From contig OZ038433.1 of assembly GCA_964036275.1 (NCBI GenBank), positions 33,513,336 to 33,577,335 of the forward strand: a stretch of DNA of 64,000 nt, written 5' to 3'. A program made the translations under genes and the position numbers. Within the stretch, counting starts at the first letter, position 1. Every line of letters begins with the position of its first letter. Below are positions 43,101 through 54,986 of this stretch, piece after piece. The stretch is from Litoditis marina (taxonomy: Eukaryota > Nematoda > Chromadorea > Rhabditida > Rhabditidae). Under the pieces are notes generated by a model. It worked only from the letters and a program-made list of their open reading frames with translations. It had not been told where the DNA came from and did not search any database.

Positions 43101-46100
43101 AACAAGGACAGAGGAGAAGTTAGCCTCTGTCCCCCTAACAGAAATATCCCTCTTCGGTTTTTTCAAATGGTACACAAATGCATTGATCTACGAAAATCCA
43201 AATACAAGATACAAGTTTGCATTTCGCATTGGCATAAATCATATAAAAAAGCCATTGTCAAAATAGAAATATATTTAAACAAGTTGACCTTCCATTCAAA
43301 CAATCGTTTGTTTAATCCATCCCAAAGCAATAATAATATTATCTATGTAATCATTAATAATCCGTGTCCTAGAAACCAATACCTTTTTGTCATACTACAT
43401 TCATTTCTCTCGTATTTTAGTTGATTTTAAGAGAAAACAACTAGAAATAGCACCTGTGCAGACAGAGCAAGAAGAAACTTTTTCTGCTGAATTCTGGTTT
43501 TTGTCGACATAACAGAAGAATTGCTGTTGAGAATCATCGTGGAATGGATTGCAAAAGCAAACACTGCTGCTGACCCTGTAAATGGTACTGTGTATCAAAA
43601 CACGAAAGAGGAAATATATTATCCGCTGGAATTTTGACATATTGGAACGGTTTCATTAATTTTAGAACAGACTGTAAACTAGAAGTCATTTGAATTGTCA
43701 CGTAAAGTGAGCTGAGAGCATTCTAATGAGAAATTGTGCACTTTGTCAATGCACGTTTTTTAGTTCTGCTGTATTCAACTTCAAAAATGTTTCACGTGAC
43801 TGTGCAAATGACTAACAGTATATACCGTTTCTCTCTGATTCTGACTTTCGAGTCAGTATTCGGTAGGGTTGTTAACCGATTATGAAAAACCGATTATTTC
43901 GACTTTCGACTTTTGAGCCATTTTGAAATTTCGATTCGATTCGACTTCGATTATGCGTATGTTCGAAAAAAAACCGACTATTTCGAATTTCGACTTTCGT
44001 ATTTTTCCAGATTTTCAATTTTCGATCGAGAATCGAAAAGTCGAAAATTGAAAATTCGATTCTGCCCGGGATTTTTTTTCAAAAAAACAAGCTCATCCAA
44101 GTCGGAGAAGTGCTCATCAACAAGTTATTGAGATTACCAACTATGAGAAAAATGAATACTGCATAAAATGTATCGATGAATGTAAAACTTTTTTCTACAA
44201 ATCAAAACATTACAGATCAGACTGAGTACTACTGAAACTAGGCAGAAATTTCCGGAAAATAGTAGATAACTTATCCACTACCACATGACAATTCGACAGA
44301 ACAGTACACTTTTCCTCGCCCTGCGGGAAAAAACTGCTCCGTGTTCAAGACGTATGCAAAAACGAGCTGCACAACGTGTTCACAAACAATTTCTCAGGGT
44401 TTCCTCATTCCTCAGGGCTCAAAGGGTCCTCCGGTCTTCTTTGAAATAATGAAAAGCTCACTCCAGGCTAGATATATCATGTAAATACACACTCTACTCA
44501 TGATCAGAACTACCGTATGACGCTTCCTAATCAAAATTTGACCATTTTTGAAACTAGAATCGAAACTCGAAAATAATCGAAATTTCGATTCTGAAAATAT
44601 TCGACTTTTTCGATTTTCGATTTTCAACACATTTGGTCTAATCTCTCATTTCCGAGTTTCGATTTTTTTTTATTTTGGCGAAATTTCTCGATTATAATCG
44701 GTTTTCGATTTCGATCTTAACAACCCTAGTATTCGGGCATAATGGAGATGCTAAATGAAGGTTCAGACTGGTTCAAATTGAGGTTCAGTGTACAGACTTT
44801 CTTCTGAGTTCAAAACTTGTGTAAAGTGAGTAATGTTCGTTCGATTTAGATAATAACAAACCGCAAAACAGCAGAACCACGATAAAAATTGCGGCTAATA
44901 TGGTTTTTCCAGAATCAGTAGTGGTGAACCCGTCCACGTGAACTATGGATGCCGCACAGGAATACATCTGAAAAAGACGTCTGTTTGATCCACATTATAG
45001 TTGCTCTGGCGAAGGTAGCTACTTTTTCTACTCTCTGAATGGACTGTGGCAGCGTGTCAAGGAACACTCAAAAACTTTTCATTACAAAAATTCGAATATT
45101 TCTTGCTGTTTTTCATTTTAATTTTGAGTTATGTGTAGTTTTACGCATGGGATTGTAATAGGGTTCAAACAATCACTAATTAATAGTAAACTACTGGCAC
45201 CAATGCTGTTCATATGTGATTTTACTTTATTATATTTGAAGTTGAAATGAGGTTTTCGTTTTAAGGTAGTTGCTCTGGCGAAGGTAGCTATTTTTTTTTT
45301 CAAATTAAATTTTTTTCAAACTAACCGAAAGACAAACCTATAACACCTACCATTAGTTTATCTATATTTGCCTGTTGGTCTTCCCATAAATAAAAAGTCC
45401 ATGAGCAGACCGGAACTATCCCATAAAGATAGGTTAACACGTTTACCAACCTGTAAAGTACATGTTTATTACAAACTTTTCACATGAAGTTTTTTTTATC
45501 ATAGTCGATCAGAAAACAATGAGTCCGCGGCGTAACAATCCGTACAATCTCATGAGAAGTTCATATGAGTTTCTCATGAGATCCCTCACGAGCTGTTCGT
45601 GAACTCTCAATGTTGTAGCATAGCAATCAATAGAATCTCATGAGAAGCTCATGCGTTTTCAAACTCATGATGTATATCATGAGATTTTTGAGGGATTGCT
45701 ACGCCGCCTGGGATTTTCGCCAGGAATCGCGCAGTTTTTTTGACTATCGTCCGATCGTCATCTCATCAGGTTGAGATAGGACCATCCTAGCACGCCAGGG
45801 GCGAGTTCACTGTAAAACGCGTCCTTCCCGAACCGAACCGCCAACGTCACCAAAGAACCAAACCGGTAACTTGGAACCGAATTCGGAACCTGACAGTTGT
45901 CGAGTGAATTGTTGGAACCGTACGCGAACCGCATGCCATACCTATACTTTTATCGTGTGGAACTGAAGAACCGTGAAGCGAATCACGCGGTTTGATTCTA
46001 GCCGTTCACTGAAAACCGCGCGGTATGACTCTCGGTTTCATCTGAGCGGCTCGGTTCTCTGGTGACTCACTCGCGGTTTGGTACGTTAAGGACCCGGTGA

Positions 46101-47658
46101 CCGTTATATCTCATTCTGAGCGAGACTATGACAAAACCGTGACTTAGGAACCAATTTTGTATTGACATGAACTCAAGACAAACCATGATCACTTTTTGCG
46201 ATCTTTATTAACTACCACTAGGGTGGTTAAGGAATTGAATTGAATTGGAATTGGAATTGGAATTGAAAAGAATTGAAAACCAATTCCGAAGAATTGAATT
46301 GAATTGGTTTTTAAGTGAAACCAATTCCAAAGAATTGAATTGGTTTTGTTAAGAGAAAATCGAAATTGAATTGAATTGGTTTTTGACAGCCAGAAAAAAA
46401 TGGAATTGAATTGAATTGGTTTTTCTTGAGAATTGGTAAAAAGAATTGGAATTGGACTTGAATTGATTCAGAATTGAAATTTTCAACGTGTTGAAAATGA
46501 CACTTTCTTGTTTTGTTCTATCTTGTTTTGATGTATTTGTTGTAGAAAGGAACATTACGAACTTTTTTGTAGAAAGAATGCCTCAAGACTTGGACTTGTA
46601 CTTGGTTTTTCAAGAATTGGTCGGAATCGGTCGGAATTGGAATTGAATTGGATTGGTTTTTGGAAACATTGAAGGAATTGGAATTGAATTTTTGGAATTT
46701 TTCGAGAATTGGTTGGAATTGGAAATGAATTGTTTTTGTTTTTGGAATTGGTTAACCACTCTAACTACCACCGGTCTTGCCTCTTTGAAACAAACAACAA
46801 ACCTTGCTCTGTTTGGAGAACAGTGGAGTTTGCTGTGATTTGACAGAACACACTGCCATCGAAAAAAATATAGCACAATGATAGAAGAACAGACGAGTCC
46901 CATCGTCATGACCACGCAAAACAGTTGTTGGGCAGAAGAAATTTGCAAATGTCTCAATACCCCCTTCGTATAACCGGCAGTGAAAGGAAGGAAAAGGATT
47001 CCCAACTGAATAATAGTTTTCTTTTTAGTTTATTTAAACTAAGTTTCACGTGCAACACCACTATTTATGATCTGCTATGTTCGCGTTCGATCTCTTCATT
47101 TTAGGCGAAATTCTCTCACGTGTCAAACTACAAATAAAGTATGTTACTTCAACGTGCCTACAGTTTGTACGTTGAAAATTAGTTATGACCTTGTAACTGT
47201 AGGCTGGGTCTTGTAGGATCTCATCCGTGAAGTATGACTATCTATCGACATCTTAAAAGGGCTCACTCAATATCTGTATTATACACTTTGTTACATGTCT
47301 ACCTCTACGGCGAACATGGCCCTGACGCCTATTACCTAGATACATCACTGTGGCAACAACAACAATATATTGACATTGTGGTTCTTATTACGCTCATTCC
47401 CTCAGTTTAGAGAAACAGCCAACCTACCGTGCCCGTTGTGAGGATAAAATCCAACAAAATAACCCAAAAATGGTTGGTTAGCAGATACCATTTGTAGATT
47501 TTCATTGGCGGTGGAGATTTGAAATATATGACGCAGCACGAAAATAAGTTGACAGGGGTGGAGAATATAGACAGAATATGCATTGAGTTTATGTAGAACT
47601 CTGGTTCCAAATCAAACTCAGGACATGTCATCGAGGAGGTTAGGTTGGATGGCGGCAT
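40159..47658 (-). CDS. SRH-like 7TM chemoreceptor, gene B
   Basis: Seven exons: 47658-47428, 47005-46803, 45450-45351, 44967-44817, 43575-43454, 43069-42988, 40373-40159. Phases all agree and give about 367 residues. Start chosen at ATG 47658 (MPPSNLTSSMTCPEFDLEP); an ATG 27 nt downstream is an alternative. Visible SRH-type features: TPVNLFSCCVIYFKSPPPMK with KWYLLTNHFWVILLD (TM1-2), PFTAGYTKGVLRH, CSSIIVLYFFRWQ, TYLYGIVPVCSW, MSTKTRIQQKKFLLAL (loop before TM6), AIPLLVLI (TM6), and LLSTHGICSSISVL with NDPYR after TM7. These are G-protein-coupled receptors of nematode chemosensory neurons. Introns are large and hold transposons (41374-41823, 43864-44728, 46219-46763). Exon 7 lies 2.6 kb from exon 6, and its hydrophobic extended C-terminus is unusual. 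Confidence 0.8.
41374..41823. mobile_element. Complete TA-flanked MITE in gene B intron 6
   Basis: TA at 41372-41373 and 41824-41825 brackets inverted ends TAGTTCGTTTCAACCATCG / CGATGGTTGAAACGAACTA (one or two mismatches further in). A 2-bp TA duplication suits a Tc1/mariner-type element. Near 41480-41575 the - strand has a tRNA-like module, TGGCCAGATGGCCGGTTGC followed by GAGTTCGATTCCCAGC, so a SINE or tRNA fragment seems nested inside or captured. Length 450 bp. Confidence 0.8.
42021..42317 (+). pseudogene. Short + strand coding-like fragment, unidentified
   Basis: A possible exon 42021-42091 (acceptor TTTTAG, donor GTATAC; contains LKRAPPRPCDTRVSLGSVEA) is followed by 42162-42317 after TTTTTTCAAG. 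The latter has a frame with RDLAGRDGIQDKMEA and FSLEILTEISEYLLDMSQ ending in TAG, then AT-rich 3'UTR-like sequence. The direct splice join enters a different frame, so the two pieces may not belong together. FSLEILTEISEYL is faintly F-box-like. Nested antisense in gene B intron 6; probably a stranded gene fragment. Confidence 0.3.
42490..42795. repeat. 100-bp tandem repeats
   Basis: TACAGCTGTATGGACGGGTG recurs at 42541, 42641 and 42741; units are almost identical. Each unit contains TGTATGGACG several times, a smaller nested motif. Lies in gene B intron 6. Confidence 0.95.
43856..44736. mobile_element. hAT-like non-autonomous element 1 with 8-bp TSD
   Basis: GTATTCGG at 43856-43863 and again at 44729-44736 flanks an 865-bp element (43864-44728). 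Its ends are TAGGGTTGTTAACCGATTAT and a matching complement ending TTAACAACCCTA. The interior is dominated by TTCGATTTTCGA-type motifs in both orientations. 8-bp duplications and TAGGG-type ends are features of hAT transposons. No transposase ORF. It lies in gene B intron 4. Confidence 0.88.
45770..46130. repeat. CGGTT/AACCG-biased low-complexity segment
   Basis: Dense GAACCG and CGGTT motifs in gene B intron 2, just right of a CTCATGAG-rich palindromic stretch (45550-45690). It may be the inside of another simple-motif MITE, but I could not find paired ends. Confidence 0.5.
46211..46771. mobile_element. hAT-like non-autonomous element 2 with 8-bp TSD
   Basis: ACTACCAC at 46211-46218 and 46764-46771 flanks a 545-bp element (46219-46763) with ends TAGGGTGGTTAAGG and GGTTAACCACTCTA. 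The interior is almost wholly degenerate GAATTGG/AATTGAATT repeat. The right duplication lies only about 30 bp from the exon 2 donor of gene B at 46803. Confidence 0.86.
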
Positions 47659-48838
47659 CGTTTCTGTTTGAATCGTAGTTAGGACTGAAGTGGCAGGTGA
47701 CAATTTGAATATAACTAGAACGGATTAGCCATGTGTTCATTAATTCCGCTAATTGAAATTTGGACGCAAGGTGCATTTTCGAAAAGTTAAGGCGGGATCG
47801 TTTGCTGTCAGGCGATACGTAATAACGGCATACCAGAACTGTTCATTCGAGTATGGATGAATACACATATTCAATGGTACTATGTATCTCAACGCAAGAG
47901 AGTTTTTATAACAAGTATCTAGGGATGATGACGAAAAAGAAAATCTTTCTTTCACAAGAAAGCGTTGCATGAGAAAGTAAGACAAGATGAAGTGGAAATA
48001 TTTGTGATGTGTGCAATGATAAAGGGCACAATTGTAATGTCTTCCTGGTATGTTTACCGCATAAGGTGGAGAACACGAGGCTAGCGTGTTCGTCTTTGCT
48101 TCAGCTAGTACGTACGTAATTTCCTTTTTCCTCAAAAGTTGTTCATTAACAGGTGAGTTTCCATTATAAAAAGTCTGTAGGCATTACTTTATCCAAAGAT
48201 GTCCATACGGGGTGAAGGAGTTTCATTAGGGCAACTCTACTGCCCCTTATACCCATGTGAATTCGAATTACCAACAAAATACACTTAATCAGATACATTG
48301 ATTGTGTCTCAGATTCCCGGTACTAGAACTCTCAAACGTCCAGGTAACTTAGAGTTAATGTAATATAACTCGCGGACACGTATACACTTTTAAGACTCTT
48401 CTCATTCAGATTCTTGTCACTCAAAGAGATCTCATCAGAACATGGAAACGCTGATTGAATCGACCAGTTCATGTGATTATGGTGGTTCATATATGTTTTT
48501 ACTCTAGTGCTTTACTGTTCTTACCTCGATGTTTTCATCTTTATCATCGACACTTTCTGGAAGAACTCCTATGTCGTCAGATAATCGTTATTTCTGCTTG
48601 TATCTGCTAAATTCAATCAATTGTAGGTGAAGGTTGTTTCCACTTGTGTATGTTTATCTAGTGGTTTGTTGTTGGATTTCCTGTTACATTGCGTCAGGGA
48701 TTTAGATTTCTATCCCTTTTATTGGATGTCTTTGAGTTTTACATTCCCCATTATCTATTCCTTTTTCCGTGCTGCTGCATGCTCCGGGTGTTAGGGACAG
48801 TTGGAAACAACTTTTGACTGTCTCACCAGGCACCGTAG
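47659..48838. other. Upstream region of gene B
   Basis: No gene recognised. The 128-codon ORF at 47749-48135 (-) has no family motif and no splice support. Promoter elements cannot be assigned. Confidence 0.4.
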
Positions 48839-49169
48839 CATGAAAAGCTTACCTTTGAGCTGAACTATCTGGTCACCACCCCGCTCAGGTTTGGGTCACC
48901 TGCACTATGCTTATACACACAAAGTTGGCAACTATGTGGCCAGAATGTGATCAGGTCCTCAATCAGGTTGAGCTCACCACTTGTATGACTTTGCTACGGT
49001 GCCAGGCACCGTAGCAAAGTCATGCACAAAGTGAGCTCATCCTGATCGAGAACCTAATCATATTCTGGCCACATAGTTGTCAACTCCGTATGTACAAGTA
49101 CAGAGTAGGTGACTATTACTTGGGTCAGGTGGTGACCAGATAATTCAGTTGAAAGATTATCTTTTCATG
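48839..49169. mobile_element. Diverged foldback element, ~165-bp arms
   Basis: Inverted repeat centred near 49004, where TTGCTACGGTGCC meets GGCACCGTAGCAA. Both arms share ATCTGGTCACCACC and CAACTATGTGGCCAGAAT. Outer ends CATGAAAAG/CTTTTCATG. Arms are visibly diverged, so it is older than the other palindromes here. Confidence 0.85.
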
Positions 49170-49425
49170 AGAACTTGCCATTGAGTCAAACTATCCGAAC
49201 GGGTTCGAGAACTCCAGACTGTTTCCAAGACTAAAGAGTCCAGACTATACAGACAGTTAAGACATGGTGAGGTCATCCTGATCGAGAATCTGAGAAGAGA
49301 ATGGAAAGCTAGTCTGGACTGACAGCGTCTGCTTTGAGCCGCCATAAAAACACATATATCAATACATATTTGTTACAAAAACAATTGAATAGTGCTATCG
49401 AATGTTCGGTCGCTTGATCTTTGCT

Positions 49426-52020
49426 TCCCCGCCCCCCATACAATGCTAATGTCACCCTTTTCGACATTTCGACATGGGTGTCGAGACACATGGCAAGCAA
49501 AATTACGACAAAATGCTTCAAAATTAATGTTTTTCAAAATACTTTTTTTTTGATTCGTATATAAACTGAAAGAGCTATTCAACTATCACAACATTTTTTT
49601 CCTATAATGGTGGTATTATTGAGTTGTTGACAAACGTGATGTTTGACGCGCTAATCAAAACGTTCTGTTCGTAATCAAAGTGAGCGAGAAAGTTGTTTTA
49701 ACTTAAACGTTTTTGATGGAATACAATGTAAAAGGATCTTATCTTTCGAATGGTTAAACTTTTAAGTTTCACAAATTTGTAGTTTTCGAGTTACACGGCT
49801 TGTTTCGAAATGTTTCAGTTTCATCATTTTGAGACGCTTCGTAAGCTGAGTCGTAACTCATGCCAATTGTGACGTTATGTGAGAAAATTTGTTTCTCCAC
49901 CTTACTTACAACCTCTTCTTTCTGAAAATGTTAACAAATTTTTGTTATACTGTTTGAGTCGTGCGTAGAAAGTTGTTTTTCACGAAAAAGACCGCAATAT
50001 TTCACTAATAATGCTCGTGTTCAGTCAGTTTTCAACATTTTTTCATATAATAAACGGCATTTAACTCAGAACTCAATTTCAAACTAGAAAAGAATAATCA
50101 CTACTCGTAAAAGTCAATATGAAAACTGTTAGTACCTTAATGTTTAGGCCAGACTGCACCAAACAGTTTCAACTCAAATACAACAAATCGATTAGTATCT
50201 GGTAGAGAAAATTATCAATTATTGGGCCCCCACTTTTTCATGAATTGGCAATTATATTAACCACCACATCCGTGCTATGTAAAACATAGCATAGTCAGCC
50301 ATGTTTGGCAGCTTGTAACGATACCGCATGTTTTACTACCCCAGCGAAATACGTTGACAGCAGGCCTTACAAAAACGTGAAACAATTTAGCATTAAGTTG
50401 GCACGTGTTAAATTCAACGAAATACGTTGGCAGGCCTTACAAAAACGTAAAACATTTCAGCAGTAAGTTAACACGTGTTAAATTCAACGGAATACGTTAA
50501 TAAGCGTTACCAAACGTGAAAATTTTAGCAGTAAGTTAGCACGTGTTGAATTCAACGAAATACGTTGGTAGGCGCTACAAAAACGTGAAACATTTTAGCA
50601 GTAAGTTAGCACGTGTTGAATTTGGCGAACTACGTTGGCAGGCCTTACAAAAACGTGAAAAAATTTTAGCAGTATGTTAGCACGTTTGAAATTTAACGAA
50701 GCGAATGAAGGTACTGTATAGTTTGAAATTCATAATCGTGAAAATGCTTCTAACTCGCTTTATATTGAACTTTTTCCGATAGTTTTTCTAAATATAAATT
50801 ACAATTGCAGAATATATTTTTTCATGAAACGCGCACGCGCGTGCCCGCGACGCGGTAAAAAGTTTCAAATTAGGTTTATCAGTACGAAAATTAGCAAACG
50901 AATGTTATCGTATTTGCTCATGCTGAGCACACTATAAATTTTGACAGAAGGCGCGCGCGTGCACACGACGCGACGAAAATTTCAAATTAAGTTCTATAGG
51001 TTTTACAGTACGAAATCTGGAGAACGAAGGTGTAAGTGCATGCCAAATGACATATATTGCCAGGCCGCACGACAACCATGGAAAAAGTCGATCTTCCGCA
51101 AACCCATGGCACAGGCTTGGTATAACGGAGATATGTCATGTTTGGTATCGTTTTGTACAGAATTTTATACAAGATTTACAACTGCTAGACGCCGCAGGCG
51201 TCTTGTCCCCGCCCCCCATACAATGCTAATGTCACCCTTTTCAAAAACATCGACATTCGACATTTCGACATTTCGACATGGGTGTAGAGACACATGGCAA
51301 GCAAAATCACGATAAAATGCTTCAAAATTAATGTTTTTTAAAATACTTTTTTTGATTCGTATCTAAACTAAAAGAGTTATTCAACTATCACAACAATTTT
51401 TTCCTATGATGGTGCTATTATTGAGTTTTTGACAAACGTGATGTTTGACGCGCTAATCAAAACGTTCTGTTCGTAATCAAAGTGAGCGAGAAAGTTGTTT
51501 CAAATTAAAATTATCTGGTGGATTACAACGTAAGAAAGTCTTATCTTTCCAATGGAAAAACTTTTAAATTCTAGAACTTCGTAGTTATTGAGAAACTGGC
51601 CCTTATTTGAAAATTTCCGGTTTTACCATTTTGACACGCCGTGTAACTTGAGTCGTAACTCATGCCAATTGTGACTTTATTAGTGAAAATTTGTTTTTCT
51701 CCCTTTCCTATAACCTCTTCTTTCTGAAAATGTTAACAAATTTTTGTTATAACGTTTACGTCATGCGTAGAAAGTTGTTTTTCACGAAAAAGGCCGCAAA
51801 TTTTCACTATTAATGCTCGTGTTCAGTCAGTTTTCAACATTTTTCCATAAAATAAACGGCATATAACTCAGAACTCAATTGTGAAAAAAGAAAATAATAA
51901 TTACTACTCGTAAAAATCAATATAAAAAATGTTAGTACCTTATTGTTTAGACCGGACTGCACCAAACAGTTTTAACTCAAATACAACAAATTGATAATTA
52001 TCTGGTAGAGAAAATTATCA
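49426..52020. mobile_element. Composite: direct repeats flanking a minisatellite-bearing unit
   Basis: Direct repeats 49426-50217 and 51206-52020 (both TCCCCGCCCCCCATACAATG ... GAGAAAATTATCA) flank unit X1 at 50218-51205. X1 begins with CCCCCACTTTTTCATGAATT, carries a degenerate ~70-bp minisatellite (50345-50700; motif ACGAAATACGTTGG and AGCAGTAAGTTAGCACGTG) and ends at the hairpin GACGCCGCAGGCGTC. The order repeat-X1-repeat resembles an LTR-type layout, but there is no coding sequence and no recognised primer-binding site. Segmental tandem duplication is the simpler reading. Confidence 0.8.
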
Positions 52021-52150
52021 TGTATGTCTCTGTGAAATTTCATGAAATTATCTACATGAAGAGTCCATCAAGATCGTGAAACTTAGCGCGTAACCAAATG
52101 TAGGTGTGCATAGCTGGCGTTTACTGTGCCATAGGCACAGTGGAACAGCG

Positions 52151-52420
52151 TAATCGCGCGCAGCGCGAAGCGCTGCGTGTGAGTTGTGTTTGGTTTGGCC
52201 ATTGCGCACCCATTTTTGGCTTTCAAACCACAAAAGTCTTCAAATAAAACATTTTTTCGAAATTTAAAAAAAGAGAGAGCTAGATATCTATGGAATACAT
52301 GTTGTGTGAAAAAATTAGGAAAATCGGTCAAGGTTGAAAAAAGTTATGCTGTCGTGTCGTTATGAAAATTTCCGTTGTCCCTCGTCCCTCGTCCCTCGTC
52401 GCTCGTCGCTCGTCCAATGT
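52151..52420. repeat. GCGCGCAGCGCGAAGCGC dispersed repeat copy and CGTCC simple repeat
   Basis: Second copy of the repeat seen at 14976. It continues to a short GTCCCTCGTCGCTCGTC tract (52377-52414) leading into GGCGCC-rich DNA. Confidence 0.75.
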
Positions 52421-52670
52421 CCGCATAGAGAATTATTTTTTTAACTACTGGACCAATTCGGCTGAAATTTGGCACACATGTGTAAACCCCAAAGTTAGCG
52501 CGGCCCAAGAAGTTTGGTGATGTCACGTTTCGTTTGGCGCTTGGCGCGGGCGCCAATAGGCGCCAGTAGCAGGAAAATATGTGTTCCCATGGATGAAATG
52601 CTCCGAAATTTTGCACAGAGGTTAGATTAGTGAATCCCAGCCTTCTCTGAAAATTTGGTGTCATGGTTCA

Positions 52671-54390
52671 TATTTGGCGCCAAACGCTGGCGCCCAGTGG
52701 CGCCAAATTAGAACAACGCCGGGCAGGTAAGGTAAAGAGCGAAATGTTTCACAGATGTCCGAACTATGAACATAGTTAACGAATACAGCTTGGATACCAA
52801 CATTTCTTCGACATTCTGCGCCAAAACGGTACTTCATCCGCCAATTGGCGCCAAAATTGAAATTAGGGTTTCTGAACCAAAAAACAGTCATAAATTGTGC
52901 TAATTGGTCGAGGCCATTCATTCCAAGTTTTTTGTTACTAATTAGAGTAATTTATATTTGGCGCCAAACGCTGGCGCCCGGTGGCGCCAAATTAGAACAA
53001 CGCCAGGCAAGTAGGGTAACGAGCGAAATGTTCCACAGATGTTCGAACTATGGTCATAGTTAACGAATATGGCTTGGATAGCAACATTTCTTCGACATTC
53101 TGCGCCAAAACGGTAATTTATCCGCCAATTGGCGCCAAAATTGAAAATAGTGTTTCTGAACCAAAAAACAGTCGAAAATTGTGCTAATTGGTCGAGGTCA
53201 TTCATTCCAAGTTATTTGTTACCAATTAGAGTAACTTTATATTTGGCGCCAAACGCTGGCGCCCAGTAGCCCCAAATTAGAACAATGCCAGGATTGTAGG
53301 GTAACGAGCGAAATGTTCCACAGATGTCCAAACGATGAACATAGTTAACGAATACGGCTTGGGTACCAACATTTCTTCGACATTATGCGCTAAAACGGTA
53401 CTTTATCCGCCAATTGGCACCAAAATTGAAAATAGGGTTTCTGAATCAAAAAACAGTCGGAAACTGTGCTAATTGGTCGAGGTCATTCATTCCAAGTTTT
53501 TTGTTACTAATTAGAGTAATTTATATTTGGCGCCAAACGCTGGCGCCCGGTGGCGCCAAATTAGAACAACGCCAGGCAAGTAGGGTAACGAGCGAAATGT
53601 TCCACAGATGTTCGAACTATGGTCATAGTTAACGAATATGGCTTGGATAGCAACATTTCTTCGACATTCTGCGCCAAAACGGTAATTTATCCGCCAATTG
53701 GCGCCAAAATTGAAAATAGTGTTTCTGAACCAAAAAAACAGTCGAAAATTGTGCTAATTGGTCGAGGTCATTCATTCCAAGTTATTTGTTACCAATTAGA
53801 GTAACTTTATATTTGGCGCCAAACGCTGGCGCCCAGTAGCCCCAAATTAGAACAATGCCAGGATTGTAGGGTAACGAGCGAAATGTTCCACAGATGTCCA
53901 AACGATGAACATAGTTAACGAATACGGCTTGGGTACCAACATTTCTTCGACATTATGCGCTAAAACGGTACTTTATCCGCCAATTGGCACCAAAATTGAA
54001 AATAGGGTTTCTGAATCAAAAAACAGTCGGAAACTGTGCTAATTGGTCGAGGTCATTCATTCCAAGTTATTTGTTACCAATTAGAGTAACTTTATATTTG
54101 GCGCCAAACGCTGGCGCCCAGTGGCGCCAAATTAGACAAAGCCAGGATTGTAGGGTAACGAGCGAAATGTTCCACAGATGTCCGAACTATGAACATAGTT
54201 AACGAATACGACTTGGGTACCAACATTTCTTCGACATTCTGCGCCAAAACGGTACTTTATCCGCCAATTGGCACCAAAATTGAAAATAGGGTTTCTGAAT
54301 CAAAAAACAGTCGGAAATTGTGCTAATTGGTCGAGGCCATTCATTCCAAGTTATTTGTTACTAATTAGAGTAACATGTTCTGTATCTGGT
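52671..54390. repeat. ~285-bp GGCGCC-rich satellite with higher-order repeats
   Basis: Unit starts (TATTTGGCGCCAAACGCTGG) lie at 52671, 52955, 53240, 53524, 53810 and 54095, with a decayed start near 54380. Units 2 and 4 are near-identical, as are 3 and 5, so a ~570-bp dimer has itself duplicated. Each unit holds several GGCGCC palindromes, including TTTGGCGCCAAA. Short ORFs in it are by-products. Confidence 0.95.
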
Positions 54391-54642
54391 GCCAATGGCT
54401 GGCGCCCGTTCGCGCCAATGGAGAAAATACTTTCTTACTGTAATGACGCAGATTTTTCACAATGCTCAGATTTCAATTACGGAAGCGGAAAGAAGCTGTT
54501 TTTTGAATATTTCAGGATCACATCGTTTGAAAACCTGGAACTTTCAGATATCAGGATGTTTTATAGTCACCACTATTCAGAAATCGTTTTTCTAAGTCAA
54601 CTCTAGAAGTGGTTGTACTAGTACAACTAGCAAAAAGAGAAC

Positions 54643-54986
54643 AATTTGTAAAAAGTGGGGGACCAGGAAGTGTGTGAGTTCTGTTCGGTTTCACCGTTTT
54701 CTGCAAAAAGTGAACAATACGATGTTGTGAATGAGTGTGCAACAAAAAAAGAACAATACATTTGTTTGCACAACGATTCACAAGAAACAGAATATACAAA
54801 GTATAACTTGAACGTAAAAGAGCATAGTGGTTTCCCCTAAGAACGTTGTGAACCGTTGTGCAAACAAATGTATTGTTCTTTTTTTGTTGCACACTCATTC
54901 ACAACATCGTATTGTTCACTTTTTGCAGAAAACGGTGAAACCGAACAGAACTCACACACTTCCTGGTCCCCCACTTTTTACAAATT
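54643..54986. mobile_element. Foldback element, ~141-bp arms, 61-bp spacer
   Basis: Left arm about 54643-54784, right arm about 54846-54986, near-perfect. Outer ends AATTTGTAAAAAGTGGGGGACC share AAAAAGTGGGGG with the 16383-17097 palindrome and with the start of unit X1. Confidence 0.9.

Noticed and set aside
49426..52020. LTR retrotransposon
   Set aside because: Despite flanking direct repeats there are no gag/pol ORFs, no evident primer-binding site or polypurine tract, and the middle unit exists independently elsewhere.
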